Positions 1-9,257 are shown, counted from the first letter of the stretch. The stretch: 64,000 nt of DNA from Thiohalobacter thiocyanaticus (GCF_002356355.1 NZ_AP018052.1:2108001-2172000), one strand, 5' to 3'. Notes: generated by a model from the sequence alone, not told the origin. Translations and numbers: made by a program.

Positions 1-260
1 GGCATGGACGCGCAGAAAACCCTGAACCCTCTCAGCATTCTGCCGGTGTGCGCGAGTCCGCCGGGTCGGTGGGTGGCCTTCGCCGCAAGGGCCTTCGGTC
101 TGTCGCGGGCGAATCCACGCAGCCGCTGCCGGAATTCACCTGAAGGAAACCGTTTTCGAAGCCGCCGATATCCAGGAACTCGAAGCGCCTGCATGGCCCG
201 GAGCGCCCCGTCCTGGGATGATGGATTGAACACCCATGATTTGGTCGGAGAGCCAGCACG
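1..260. other. Leader region of mgtE, no gene supported
   Basis: The third forward frame is open from the window edge to a TGA at 141-143 and could be the tail of a gene starting before the window, but its composition gives no recognisable family. The last 15 bases carry a GGAGAG ribosome-binding site for mgtE. I looked for a Mg2+-sensing leader such as an M-box and saw no convincing one. Confidence 0.3.
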
Positions 261-1604
261 ATGAGAAAGAATGAAACAAGCCCGGGCGCTACGATGCCCC
301 CGGAAGATGCCTCGAACGAGACCATCCGCCATTTCGTCCAGACGGCGCATGCGGTCGATCTGGCCGCCTGGCTTGCGGAGCTTCCGCAAGACCTGGCGCA
401 GGAGCAGATTCTGGCACTGGCGCAGCCCCGGCAGGCCGAAACCTTCAGCTATCTTTCGCTCGACGTTCAGGCAGCGCTCGCCCGACGGCTGGGTCGCCGG
501 GAATTGGCGGAAATCGTCACCCGGATGGAAGCCGACGACCGCGTCGACCTGTTCAACCATCTAAAACCAGAAGAACAGCAGCGGCTGCTGCGCGATCTTG
601 CGCAGGAGGAGCGCGAGGATATCCGGCGCCTGTCGACCTATGCCGAAGAAACCGCTGGTGCAATAATGACCTCGGACTATGCGACGCTGGCCACATCCAT
701 GTCGGCGCATGAAGCGATCGAGGTGCTGCGGCGTGAGGCGCCCGAGAAGGAAACCATCTACCGGTCCTATGTCCTCGACGCCGACCGCCGGCTGATCGGC
801 TCGGTTCGACTGGTGGAATTGATCCTGGCTGGCACCGATACGTTGATCGCCGAAATCATGGACCCGGATCCAATGGCTGTCACGCTGGACACGGATCAGG
901 AGGAAGTCGCCCGGTTGATCGCACGCTATGATCTGACGGCACTGCCGGTAATCGATGAGCATGGCAGACTGGTCGGAATCATCACGCGCGACGACGCGGA
1001 AGATGTGATGCAGCGTGAGACCACGGAGGATTTTCAGAAGATCGCCACGGTCATCCCGTTTTCGCAGAGTATACGCGAGGCCGGCAAGAGTGTACTTTAT
1101 AAAAAGCGGATCTTCTGGCTTGCGCTGCTGGTATTCGGCAACCTGTTTTCGGGCGCGGGGATCGCGTTCTTCGAGGAGACGATCCTGGCCTATGTGGCAC
1201 TTGTATTCTTTCTTCCGCTGCTAATCGACAGCGGCGGCAATGCCGGGTCTCAGGCGGCCACCCTGATGGTGCGCGCGCTGGCCACGGGCGACGCGGCATT
1301 GAAAGACTGGCGCGACCTGATTCTACGCGAGTTGACGATCGCGACGGCGCTGGGGGCGACCATGGCGCTCATTGTCTCGCCGATCGGGTTGCTGCGTGGC
1401 GGCTCCGACATCGCGCTTGTAGTGAGCCTGACGATGATGCTGGTCGTCATCGTCGGGAGCTTGGTGGGGATGTCGCTTCCGTTTCTGCTCAGCCGGCTGC
1501 GCCTCGACCCCGCGACCGCCAGCGCGCCGCTGATCACAACGATATCGGATGTGGTCGGCGTGCTGATCTATTTCTCGCTTGCGACATCGATACTGGGCCC
1601 CTGA
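261..1604 (+). CDS. mgtE: Magnesium transporter MgtE
   Basis: Inner-membrane Mg2+ channel of the MgtE family, 447 residues, the usual length. The order is a helical MgtE_N domain at about 35-135, a CBS-domain pair at about 140-255 that in this family senses cytosolic Mg2+, and a five-helix pore domain from about 285 to the end. The pore signature GGNAGSQ is visible at residues 325-331. The ATG at 261 follows GGAGAG at good spacing. The gene runs toward a universal stress protein gene on the other strand and the two coding regions overlap by 37 bases. Family assignment is secure; whether it also carries Co2+ cannot be told. Confidence 0.95.
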   Translation: MRKNETSPGATMPPEDASNETIRHFVQTAHAVDLAAWLAELPQDLAQEQILALAQPRQAETFSYLSLDVQAALARRLGRRELAEIVTRMEADDRVDLFNHLKPEEQQRLLRDLAQEEREDIRRLSTYAEETAGAIMTSDYATLATSMSAHEAIEVLRREAPEKETIYRSYVLDADRRLIGSVRLVELILAGTDTLIAEIMDPDPMAVTLDTDQEEVARLIARYDLTALPVIDEHGRLVGIITRDDAEDVMQRETTEDFQKIATVIPFSQSIREAGKSVLYKKRIFWLALLVFGNLFSGAGIAFFEETILAYVALVFFLPLLIDSGGNAGSQAATLMVRALATGDAALKDWRDLILRELTIATALGATMALIVSPIGLLRGGSDIALVVSLTMMLVVIVGSLVGMSLPFLLSRLRLDPATASAPLITTISDVVGVLIYFSLATSILGP

Positions 1605-2512
1605 TCCGGGCTATCCCCGGGCCCTGTACCGTCCAGTGTGCGACAGATCAGGACATCGCAGGCTGCATTGTTCAAGACCCGCTGGGTGACGCTGCCGAGC
1701 AGCGCCCGGCGGATCCTGCCCGTGCCACCGGGTCCCAGCACGATCAGGCCCACCTTCGGGCTCCATGTCGCCCGTACCAGTGATGTCGCCGGATCGCCGG
1801 CAAGGACCCGCGCCATGCCTCTTATCGGGCGTGGGTCCAGCCTTTTGGAAGCAGCGTTCAGCTCGGCTTTCGCCTTGCGCACCAGGGCCTGGCGATGGGC
1901 CGCTACGCTTTGGCCAACGCCCGCGTGCAGCATCGCCGCTTCGAGTTGGGGCGGGATCTGCACCACATGGATCAGGTAGAGTCCGGCCTGCGGAAGCAAC
2001 GCGGCCGCGAACGGTACAAGCGCATCGGAGTCATCCGCCGTGGCAGTGGCCACCACAACACGCTGATAGGCCCGCGTGGCCGGGCGTTTGACCACCAGCA
2101 CCGGCGAGTTACTCGCACGGATCACCCGATCCGTCGTCGAACCTATGATTTTATCCGCCACCGAATCGCGCTGATGCGCCCGCATCACGACCAGATCGGC
2201 ATTGCCTTCATCGATCAGGTCAATCAGACGCAGGAACGGGGATCCGGTCTCGATGCGAATATCGATGGTGTCAACGCCGGCCGCCTGTTCTGCAACCGCA
2301 GCCTCGACACGTCCGTAGGCCTCGATCCGCATCTGCTGCTGGATGCGCATCAGCTCAGTGGAGGCAGAATCGAACCCGGTGAGGCTGTCGATGACATGGG
2401 CCACAGTGAGCCTTGCCCGGTGGGCGCGAGCGATTTCCACGGCCCGCGTCAGTACCGGATCATCCTGCGGGAACTGACCCACAGCGGCGATGATGTGCCG
2501 CGCCTGAATCAT
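1568..2512 (-). CDS. Tandem universal stress protein (UspA family)
   Basis: Cytoplasmic stress protein of 314 residues made of two UspA folds. The second fold keeps the nucleotide-binding signature G-2x-G-9x-GS (GPGG, nine residues, GS). In the first fold the equivalent GxxG has become RAHQ, so probably only the C-terminal half binds ATP. I start it at the ATG giving MIQARHIIAAVG, because that places the first beta strand at the N terminus; an in-frame upstream ATG would add 24 residues without Usp character. It lies 16 bases after another usp gene on the same strand, a likely two-gene operon, and its 3' end overlaps mgtE. The ligand and stress response are unknown. Confidence 0.85.
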   Translation of the reverse strand: MIQARHIIAAVGQFPQDDPVLTRAVEIARAHRARLTVAHVIDSLTGFDSASTELMRIQQQMRIEAYGRVEAAVAEQAAGVDTIDIRIETGSPFLRLIDLIDEGNADLVVMRAHQRDSVADKIIGSTTDRVIRASNSPVLVVKRPATRAYQRVVVATATADDSDALVPFAAALLPQAGLYLIHVVQIPPQLEAAMLHAGVGQSVAAHRQALVRKAKAELNAASKRLDPRPIRGMARVLAGDPATSLVRATWSPKVGLIVLGPGGTGRIRRALLGSVTQRVLNNAACDVLICRTLDGTGPGDSPDQGPSIDVASEK

Positions 2513-2528
2513 TGCACCACCCGGCACA

Positions 2529-3431
2529 TCACGGAGGCACAGCCAGGACGTCGCACCGGGCCTCACGCAAGGTGTGCATTGCAACGCTGCCGATCATGAG
2601 ATGGCCGATACCTCTTGCGCTGCGTGTGCCGATGGCTATGAGGTCCGCAGGCAGGTCAGTGGCAGCGCGCACGATCGTTGTATCCGCGTCGCCACGACAG
2701 AGCAGAAAGTCCACGGCCCCCGGGTCGAGACCCGCGGCATCTGCGAAGCGGCGCAGTTTCTGCTCGTAAATGTGTTCACGTTCCTGAGCTGTCGCCGGCA
2801 AGTGATGGTTCGCTTCGTTGTGCGCAACCGAGCCGTCGTCAGGTGCGGCTGCATCGGCGTGCATGATCAGCAGCCTTTCCCGGGGCGCAAGGCGGTGGAC
2901 AAGCTCCAGCGCCTTGCGCGATGTATCGGAGAAATCGACGGGTACCAAAACCCGTTGATACCGATAGGCGGGTTTCGTCCTGACCACCAGAACAGGGCAC
3001 GCGCCGTTACCCACTATCTTCTCTGCCAGTGTACCGAGAAGACGATCACGCATGAGGTGTCGGCCGTGGGCCCCGATGACGACCAGTTCGATGGAGCGCT
3101 CGCGCACTTCGTCAAGGATCTGCGTCAGCGGATCGCCGACCCGGGTCCGGATGTCTACGGACGCTGGGCCCGGGGCCTGATTACGCTCGAGCTGACGGCG
3201 CAGCTCGGACTGTGCCTCCTGCCGGAGCACCTGCACCGCCTTCTGCGGTGTTTTCGCCAACCGTTCCCAGGCCGCACTGGGCACGCCCGGGCCGTCGACA
3301 GGCTCGACGATATGAAGGACGCTGAGCACGGCATCGTGCTGCGCGGCGATCCGCCACCCACGCGACAGGGCACGATTCGCTCTCGGCGAAAGGTCGCTCG
3401 CAACCAGAATCTGTCTGATCTGCTCGGCCAT
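2529..3431 (-). CDS. Tandem universal stress protein (UspA family)
   Basis: Two-domain UspA-family protein of 300 residues, first gene of a leftward pair of usp genes. Domain 1 has a complete ATP-binding signature (GAHG, nine residues, GT). Domain 2 reads GTRS, nine residues, GS, so its second glycine is lost. This is the reverse of the downstream gene, where domain 1 is the degenerate one. The start giving MAEQIRQILVASD is preceded by AAGGGG at good distance. Longer in-frame starts exist but add low-complexity sequence. Probable role is stress survival through nucleotide binding; no specific trigger can be read from the sequence. Confidence 0.85.
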   Translation of the reverse strand: MAEQIRQILVASDLSPRANRALSRGWRIAAQHDAVLSVLHIVEPVDGPGVPSAAWERLAKTPQKAVQVLRQEAQSELRRQLERNQAPGPASVDIRTRVGDPLTQILDEVRERSIELVVIGAHGRHLMRDRLLGTLAEKIVGNGACPVLVVRTKPAYRYQRVLVPVDFSDTSRKALELVHRLAPRERLLIMHADAAAPDDGSVAHNEANHHLPATAQEREHIYEQKLRRFADAAGLDPGAVDFLLCRGDADTTIVRAATDLPADLIAIGTRSARGIGHLMIGSVAMHTLREARCDVLAVPP

Positions 3432-3855
3432 GGGGTCCCCTTGTCTGATTTGCTTATTCAAGCGCTCATGACGGTACGCAGACTTAATTATTGAATATAC
3501 CGCTGCTTCTGTCGAGCACGGACAACCCGCTTGCAACCGAAATCCGCGTGCACCCGGGACGCCGGTTCCACGGATTCGCGTGCTGCTGACTTGGCTGCGT
3601 TCAGCAGGACTCATGCGGCTGTAATCGCTTGACATACAACACCCCTTCTATACAGTTGCACTGATTGAGGCAGGTGTTGCGCCAGGAAAGCGAGACCGCC
3701 TTATTATCATCATTTCATGATGTTAGAGACGCCTGGTTGAACATTGAAACCACTGCATCACGGATCCGGATCGGGATGAAGCTTTGTGGTTTCGATCGAC
3801 ATGCCGCATAAATCAAGGCGGCATCAGGCCGGTGCTGATCGATGGAGCAGATGAA
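3432..3855. other. 424-bp divergent spacer between usp genes
   Basis: This spacer separates the leftward usp pair from the rightward uspE-like gene and is more AT-rich than its surroundings. It contains one good rightward sigma-70 promoter candidate at 3629-3656. No small gene with a credible ribosome-binding site was seen. Confidence 0.5.
3629..3656 (+). promoter_or_regulatory. Sigma-70 promoter candidate for uspE
   Basis: A perfect -35 hexamer TTGACA at 3629-3634 is followed after 16 bases by TACAGT at 3651-3656, matching four of six -10 positions. It lies about 200 bases upstream of the proposed uspE start. TATACA at 3649 is an alternative -10 but leaves a spacer of only 14. Confidence 0.45.
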
Positions 3856-4836
3856 TTGTCGGCTTTCAAAAATATTCTCTGTGTAGTGGACGTCAACGAG
3901 AAGTGTACAGCTGCCGTGGAACGCGCTGTCACGCTGGCCGTAAACAACCAGGCACGCCTGACTGTGATCGACGTGATCGATCGCGTGACCGTCGGCATCG
4001 GCATGCCGGACGGAGGGCCGTTTTCCGTTGATCTTCAGGCTGCGATGGCAGCCGATCGCGCACAGGCGCTGAAAGCGTTGATTGATCCTTATCGTGAACG
4101 GATGCCGATCAACACGAAGGTGCGCACCGGTATTCGTTTTCTGGAAAGCATTCGTCAGGTGTTAGACGAGGAACACGACTTGGTGATCAAGGTTCCCGAA
4201 ACGCTGACCTGGCTGGGCCGATTGTTCGGCAGTGATGATATGAACCTGTTACGCGAGTGCCCGTGCCCGGTCTGGCTCGTCAAACCGCAGGCGGAAGAAT
4301 CCTACCGGCGGGTCCTGGCGGCGGTCGATGTAGACGACGCCTATCCCCCGGCGGAGCAGAAATCACGGCATGCGCTGAATCAACACATCCTTGAAACGGC
4401 AGCTGCACTGGCACTATCCGAGTTTGCCGAACTGCATGTCGTCTATGTCTTGCAGGCGGTCGGCGAAAGCGCCATGCGTGGCGCCTTTACACATATCCCG
4501 GAGGCGGAAATTACCAGCTACGTGGAGCGGACCAGACGCCGGCACAGGACCCGCCTGGACGAGCTCATGCACGCAGCCACCGACAAGCTTGGCCAGGAGG
4601 CGGCGGAGCACCTCAATCCCAGAACGCATATGGTGAAAGGCTGGGCCCGTGAAAAGATCCCGGCGCTGGCCAAACTGCTTACGGCCGATGTCATAGTTAT
4701 GGGGACCGTGGCCCGCACCGGCATCCCGGGCTTCATCATGGGCAACACGGCCGAGATGATCCTGAATCAGATCGACTGTTCGGTACTCGCCATCAAGCCC
4801 CCCGGTTTTGAAACGTTGGTGATACCGGAGGACTGA
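3856..4836 (+). CDS. uspE: Universal stress protein E-like
   Basis: Two-domain universal stress protein of 326 residues, the size of UspE. The C-terminal domain carries a UspE-like stretch, MGTVARTGIPGFIMGNTAE, where GNTAE replaces the usual GS/T of ATP-binding Usp proteins. Domain 1 lacks the glycine signature entirely. No ATG lies near the first beta strand (SAFKNILCVVD). I chose the TTG at 3856 because GGAG sits eight bases before it. A GTG at 3832 with AAGGCGG upstream is nearly as good. E. coli UspE has been linked to motility, adhesion and oxidative stress; transfer of that role is inference. It is divergent from the other two usp genes. Confidence 0.8.
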   Translation: MSAFKNILCVVDVNEKCTAAVERAVTLAVNNQARLTVIDVIDRVTVGIGMPDGGPFSVDLQAAMAADRAQALKALIDPYRERMPINTKVRTGIRFLESIRQVLDEEHDLVIKVPETLTWLGRLFGSDDMNLLRECPCPVWLVKPQAEESYRRVLAAVDVDDAYPPAEQKSRHALNQHILETAAALALSEFAELHVVYVLQAVGESAMRGAFTHIPEAEITSYVERTRRRHRTRLDELMHAATDKLGQEAAEHLNPRTHMVKGWAREKIPALAKLLTADVIVMGTVARTGIPGFIMGNTAEMILNQIDCSVLAIKPPGFETLVIPED

Positions 4837-4973
4837 CTATCCCGGTCCGGCTGGTTATCAACCCCCACCCGCCTGCGGCGGCTGGCCTGACTTGGCAGGC
4901 ACCCGCCACAACGGCTATGCTGGCACGAATTGGCGACACCCGCCGTGAGGACAGGTATCTGCCTGCATCAACA

Positions 4974-5804
4974 ATGCCACTCAATCACCGTCTCGCCTGC
5001 CTTCTCTGCCTGCTCCTGCCGCTCTGGCTGGCCTGGACCGCGCCCGCTTTCGCTGCCGCTGAGCTCGAATCGATCTCCCTGCACAACCGCCCGGCCGAAC
5101 AGATCATCCCGCTGCTGCATCCGCATCTGGAGGCCGGCGAGGCGCTGACCGGGCAGGGTTTTCAGCTCATCCTGCGGGCGCGGGCGGAGCGGGTGAAGGA
5201 ACTGAAGGGGCTGATCGCGCAGCTGGACGCGGCGCCGGCGCGGCTGCGGATCAGTGTGCGGCGGGCGTCGGTGGCGGAGATCGAACGGGACAACCGGCGA
5301 TCAGGCGCAGGGGTCCGTGTTGACGGGGACGGGACCGCGCTCAGGGGCAGGGTCACCATCCAGCGCACCGAGACCCGGTCACACGAGCGTGATACGCACA
5401 GGGTGAGCGCCCTGGAGGGCGAACCGGCCTACATCGCCGAGGGGCTGGCCTTCCCGAGTGTTGGCAGCCAAGTGTACATCATCAACGGGCGCGAGGTGAT
5501 CAGCAACACCGTCGAGTACCGGCAGCTGGAATCCGGCTTCTATGCCCTGGCCCGGATCAATGGCGATCAGGTCACGGTCACGGCCAGTCCGAAGCAGGAG
5601 GCGCTGAGCCCGCGTGGGGGCGGGCTGGTGGAGTCCGAGGCGCTCGTGACCACGGTGCGCGGGCCGGTCGGGCAGTGGCTGGAACTGGGCGGGCGGACGG
5701 CGTCGGTCGAGCGCCGCGGTTCGGGGGTTGTGCATCGTACCGAGAGCAAGGAACATGAAGCGAATCCGATCTGGATCAAGGTGGATGTTCTGGAGGGGGA
5801 GTAG
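4974..5804 (+). CDS. Exported protein with secretin-N-like domain
   Basis: Protein of 276 residues with a clear Sec signal peptide (hydrophobic core RLACLLCLLLPLWLAW, cleavage after APAFA near residue 27). After it comes a stretch like the N0/N1 domains of secretins: SISLHNRPAEQIIPLLHPHL, then FQLILRARAERVKELKGLIAQLD. The beta-barrel secretin domain of GspD or PilQ is absent and no pilus or secretion genes are nearby. The rest is beta-rich with no motif I recognise. The ATG at 4974 was chosen because it begins the signal peptide; an upstream start would add 19 residues. Function unknown; it probably acts in the periplasm. Confidence 0.65.
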   Translation: MPLNHRLACLLCLLLPLWLAWTAPAFAAAELESISLHNRPAEQIIPLLHPHLEAGEALTGQGFQLILRARAERVKELKGLIAQLDAAPARLRISVRRASVAEIERDNRRSGAGVRVDGDGTALRGRVTIQRTETRSHERDTHRVSALEGEPAYIAEGLAFPSVGSQVYIINGREVISNTVEYRQLESGFYALARINGDQVTVTASPKQEALSPRGGGLVESEALVTTVRGPVGQWLELGGRTASVERRGSGVVHRTESKEHEANPIWIKVDVLEGE

Positions 5805-5911
5805 AGTCTGCTATTGAGGGCTGGTCGCAGTAATGCCCCCTCACCCTGCCCTTTTATGCCCTGTGGGTACTCCCGCGAGGGGATAGGGGAATGTGAAGAT
5901 GATCAGCCGTT

Positions 5912-6271
5912 ATGGAATCTGATACCAATAACAACGCCCCTGCCGATCAGGCCATCACCCAGGTACTGGCGGCCGAGCGCGAGGCCCGGGCGCAGGTCGA
6001 GCAGTGTCGCGAGGAGGCCGCCCAGCAACTCAAGCAGGCCCGTCTGCATGCGGCACGCGTCCGTCAGCGCACCGATCACCGCATCACCCGGGTCCACCGC
6101 CTGTGCCTGGCGACGAGCCGGCACGAGCTGGATGCCCTGCGCCGGGAACGCCACGAAGCGCTGATGGAGCGGCTGGCGCGGCTGCAGCCGGATGAGCAGC
6201 GGCTGGAGCAGGCCGCCCAGCGGCTGGCCATGGAGCTCATCATGGGCGAGGCGGAGAAACCGCCGCCGTGA
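5912..6271 (+). CDS. V/A-type ATPase subunit G/H (peripheral stalk)
   Basis: First gene of the ATPase operon. It encodes a 119-residue, highly charged, almost wholly helical protein rich in Ala, Arg, Glu and Gln. This fits the coiled-coil G/H subunit that pairs with subunit E to form the peripheral stalk. Sequence identity in this family is low, so the call leans on size, composition and position. The 3' end overlaps the next gene through GTGA. The short spacer before it (5805-5911) holds an imperfect GC-rich inverted repeat. Confidence 0.7.
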   Translation: MESDTNNNAPADQAITQVLAAEREARAQVEQCREEAAQQLKQARLHAARVRQRTDHRITRVHRLCLATSRHELDALRRERHEALMERLARLQPDEQRLEQAAQRLAMELIMGEAEKPPP

Positions 6272-7017
6272 CCAATCCCTGCATCTTTCCCGGCGTGCGG
6301 CTGCAGGCCCGGCTCGGCCGGCGCCTGGACGAACGCGACTGGCAGCGCCTGGGCAGCGTGCGCGATGCCCAGCACCTGATCGACAGCCTGCTGCAGACCT
6401 CTGCCGCGGGCTGGGTACGCGGCCTGGACAGCGGCAGTTCCGCCGAACTGGCCGAGCAGCAGCTCAAGCTGCGGGCCGGCGAGCAGACCGAAGAGATCGC
6501 CCGCTGGTATCCCCGCCCCTGGCGCGCGGCCATTCGCTGGACCCGCATCCTGACCTGGCTCGACACCCTGCGCCGGCAGCAGACGGCGCTCGGCACCGGC
6601 GAACTGCTGCGGCTGGCACCCACGCCGCTGGAACCGCTGGCCGGTCACGAGGACGAGGCCGCACTGAAGCACCTGCACGAGACCGACTTCGCCCCGCTGC
6701 TGCCGGCGCTCGGCACGGGCGAGAATCTCTACAGCGCCTGGTACGAGCACTGGCTCGGCCTCTGGCCCGGCCCCGACCGCACATTGCAGCGCCGCCTGAC
6801 TGATGTCGGCCGGCGTCTGCACCTGGCGCATTCCGCCGTCAGCCTCGGCGAACAGGATCCGGCCGCTGCCTCGATGCTGCTGCTGCGACCGCTGCATCAG
6901 CATCCGTTCACACCGGTCGCGCCCTTCGCCTATCTGGCCATACAGGCGCTGGACCTGACCGGGTTGCGCCGGCTGCTGATCGACCGGCTGCTGTTCGTTC
7001 ACGGAGAGGCGGCCTGA
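6268..7017 (+). CDS. V/A-type ATPase subunit C-like
   Basis: A 249-residue, all-helical, Arg- and Trp-rich protein in the position of the C subunit, which in bacterial V/A-ATPases forms the funnel linking the central stalk to the membrane ring. It is shorter than typical AtpC/NtpC (about 320-380 residues) and no diagnostic motif is obvious, so the assignment rests on being the only operon member left for this role. It starts with a GTG overlapping the previous stop, and its own TGA overlaps the next ATG (TGATG), suggesting translational coupling. Confidence 0.6.
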   Translation: MTNPCIFPGVRLQARLGRRLDERDWQRLGSVRDAQHLIDSLLQTSAAGWVRGLDSGSSAELAEQQLKLRAGEQTEEIARWYPRPWRAAIRWTRILTWLDTLRRQQTALGTGELLRLAPTPLEPLAGHEDEAALKHLHETDFAPLLPALGTGENLYSAWYEHWLGLWPGPDRTLQRRLTDVGRRLHLAHSAVSLGEQDPAAASMLLLRPLHQHPFTPVAPFAYLAIQALDLTGLRRLLIDRLLFVHGEAA

Positions 7018-8861
7018 TGCGTCCGGTGCCCGCTCACTGGTTCGAGGCACTGGTGGCGCGCGATGACATGACGCACGCCATGGAGCAGCTTGCCCGCACC
7101 GGGCTGATCCAGCTCGAACCCGGCGTGCCCGCGCGCGCCGAAGCCTCGCTGCGCGACCTGCAGGGGCTGTACCAGCAGTACCACGAACTGCGGCAGCGCG
7201 ACGGCGGCTACTGGCCGGACAGTGACATCCGCCCCGGCACCCACCACGGCCGCCCGGCCACGACCTATGCCCGCGCCCTGGAACAGCTGCGCAGCTGGCG
7301 CGAGGACAACGACCGTCTGATCCACACCCTGGAGGTGCGCCTGCGCGAGCAGACCCGGTATCGCCACCTGCTGGTCTGGCTGAAGCATCTCGAGGGCGCC
7401 GCCACACTCGATCAGACATTCGACTTGGGCGCGCTGCACCGCATCGGTCCCTGGCTGGACTACCGGCTGGTGCTGTGCCCGCCGGAATGTGACGTCGATT
7501 TCAACAGCGACGACCTGCTGCTGCTCAATGCCCCGGTCGAGCCGGACCTGTACCGGCTGGTGATCGGCGGCCGCGAACGTATGGCGCAACTCGACAACCA
7601 GCTGCTGCAGACCGAGGTGATGCAGCTCAGCCTGCCCGACTGGCTGAGCGGCCGGCCGCCGCAGGCCATCGCCGCGCTCGAGCACCGGCTGGATCAGACA
7701 CAACAGGAGCTGCGCCGACTGCAGGCCGCACTGGAGGCCTCGCACGCCAGCGCCGGGCTGCACACCGCGTTGGGCGATATCGCCCGGCTGAACTGGTTCA
7801 TGCAGCATATCGAATACCACCTGGAATCCGACCACCTCGCCTGGGTACACGGCTGGACCATCGCCGGCTCCGCCGGGAAACTGCAGCAGGCACTGGCAGA
7901 TGAGGGCGCACGCGGCCTGGTGCACTTCACCCCGCCGCCAGAGGGCATGGAGCCGCCGCTGACATTGCGCCACACAGGCTGGAACCGCGCCTTCGAACTG
8001 TTCCCGCGTCTGCTGGGCATGCCCGGGCGTGACGAGTTCGATCCCACTGCCCTGCTGGCCTGGGTGGTCCCGCTACTGTTCGGTTATATGTTCGGTGACG
8101 TGGGTCAGGGACTGGTGATCCTGCTGGCCGGGGTACTGCTGCGTCGCCGCGTGCCGCAGCTGACCATTCTCATCCCGGCAGGAATCAGTGCCATGATCTT
8201 CGGCCTGCTCTACGGCAGTGTGTTCAGCATCGAGGGTCTGATCCCGGCACTGTGGCTGCATCCGATGCAGCACCCGCTGCTGCTCCTGGGTATTCCGCTG
8301 GCCGGGGGCGCGCTGCTGCTGCTCATCGGACTGGTGCTGGCCGGATTGCAGGCGAACTGGGCCGGCCAGCGGCGGCGCTGGTGGCTGGGCCAGGCGCCGG
8401 TGATCCTGCTGTATCTGGGTCTGCTGCTGCTGTTCATCGCGCCGCCGCTGGCCCAGGTGCTGCTGCTCGGCGGGCTCGCCGCCTATCTGGCCGGCCATGC
8501 CCGGCTGGCGCCGGCGCGGCCGCTGCGCGCCGCGCTGCTGGCGCTGGCCGAACTGGTGGAATCGCTGTTCCAGCTGATCATCAATACTTTGTCCTTCGCC
8601 CGCGTCGGCGCCTTCGCCCTGGCCCATGCCGCCCTGTCGCAGGCGGTGATGGCGCTGATGGGCATCACCGGCTCGGTCATCGGCACGGCACTGGTATTCC
8701 TGCTGGGCAACCTGCTGATCCTGGTGCTGGAGGGACTGGTGGTCTCGATCCAGACCACGCGTCTGGTGCTGTTCGAATTCTTCATCCGGTTCCTGCGCAG
8801 CACCGGGCGGGGCTTCGTGCCGCTGCCGGCGCCGGGTTATGGTAATGCCCCGGCCGGATGA
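7017..8861 (+). CDS. V/A-type ATPase subunit I (membrane stator)
   Basis: Protein of 614 residues with the two-part build of subunit I/a. A soluble, coiled-coil-rich N-terminal half runs to about residue 340. A C-terminal half follows with about seven hydrophobic segments, beginning LLAWVVPLLFGYMFGDVGQG. The FGYMFGDVGQG stretch and the late segment SFARVGAFALAHAALS are characteristic of the family, and the arginine in SFARVGAF fits the half-channel arginine needed for ion translocation. It sits between the stalk genes and the proteolipid gene and overlaps the upstream stop codon. Confidence 0.92.
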   Translation: MRPVPAHWFEALVARDDMTHAMEQLARTGLIQLEPGVPARAEASLRDLQGLYQQYHELRQRDGGYWPDSDIRPGTHHGRPATTYARALEQLRSWREDNDRLIHTLEVRLREQTRYRHLLVWLKHLEGAATLDQTFDLGALHRIGPWLDYRLVLCPPECDVDFNSDDLLLLNAPVEPDLYRLVIGGRERMAQLDNQLLQTEVMQLSLPDWLSGRPPQAIAALEHRLDQTQQELRRLQAALEASHASAGLHTALGDIARLNWFMQHIEYHLESDHLAWVHGWTIAGSAGKLQQALADEGARGLVHFTPPPEGMEPPLTLRHTGWNRAFELFPRLLGMPGRDEFDPTALLAWVVPLLFGYMFGDVGQGLVILLAGVLLRRRVPQLTILIPAGISAMIFGLLYGSVFSIEGLIPALWLHPMQHPLLLLGIPLAGGALLLLIGLVLAGLQANWAGQRRRWWLGQAPVILLYLGLLLLFIAPPLAQVLLLGGLAAYLAGHARLAPARPLRAALLALAELVESLFQLIINTLSFARVGAFALAHAALSQAVMALMGITGSVIGTALVFLLGNLLILVLEGLVVSIQTTRLVLFEFFIRFLRSTGRGFVPLPAPGYGNAPAG

Positions 8862-8900
8862 ACCGGTGGCAGCCTGAACACCAAACCAAGGAGAACAACC

Positions 8901-9257
8901 ATGCCACGTTATCGCTTCGCCCTCGGGATGACCGCCGTGACCCTGGTCTGGGCCGTGCTGGGTTCGCTGCTGCTGTGGCTGCCGGGCCTGGGCCTGGCCG
9001 AAACGGCAACCGCGGTAGCGGCCGGGATCGATCCGGAGGTCCGCAAGTGGGGCTACATGGCGGCAGCCCTGGCCACCGGCCTGTCGTCGCTGGGCGCCGG
9101 TTTCGCCGTGGCCTCGGTGGGCAGTGCCGCCGTTGGTGCCATCGCCGAGAAGCCCGAGGTGTTCGGACGCACCCTCATCTTCGTCGGCCTCGCGGAAGGC
9201 ATCGCCATCTATGGCCTTATCATTTCCATTCTGATTCTCAATGCGTTGACGGCATGA
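8901..9257 (+). CDS. V/A-type ATPase proteolipid subunit K (c ring)
   Basis: Membrane protein of 118 residues: a signal-like hydrophobic leader (about 8-34) followed by a single helical hairpin. The ion-carrying glutamate is in GLAEGIAIYGLIISIL on the second hairpin helix. This is the short two-helix form with a leader, as in Thermus, rather than the four-helix NtpK of Enterococcus. A short c subunit gives one carboxylate per hairpin, which favours ATP synthesis or reversible work (inference). The gene has a strong AAGGAG site, a 39-base gap before it, and an ATGA overlap with the next gene. H+ versus Na+ use cannot be decided. Confidence 0.92.
   Translation: MPRYRFALGMTAVTLVWAVLGSLLLWLPGLGLAETATAVAAGIDPEVRKWGYMAAALATGLSSLGAGFAVASVGSAAVGAIAEKPEVFGRTLIFVGLAEGIAIYGLIISILILNALTA

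Noticed and set aside
1-260. 86-residue open frame upstream of mgtE and a Mg2+ riboswitch
   Set aside because: No family features or ribosome-binding site support the frame, and no M-box-like set of helices could be assembled by eye.
4837-4973. Terminator after uspE
   Set aside because: A short CCGCC/GGCGG palindrome exists but is not followed by a T-run, so I did not list it.
5805-5911. GC-rich inverted repeat as a terminator before the ATPase operon
   Set aside because: The arms (CCCTCACCCTGCCC / GAGGGGATAGGGG) pair only loosely and no T-run follows; it is more likely a decayed dispersed repeat.
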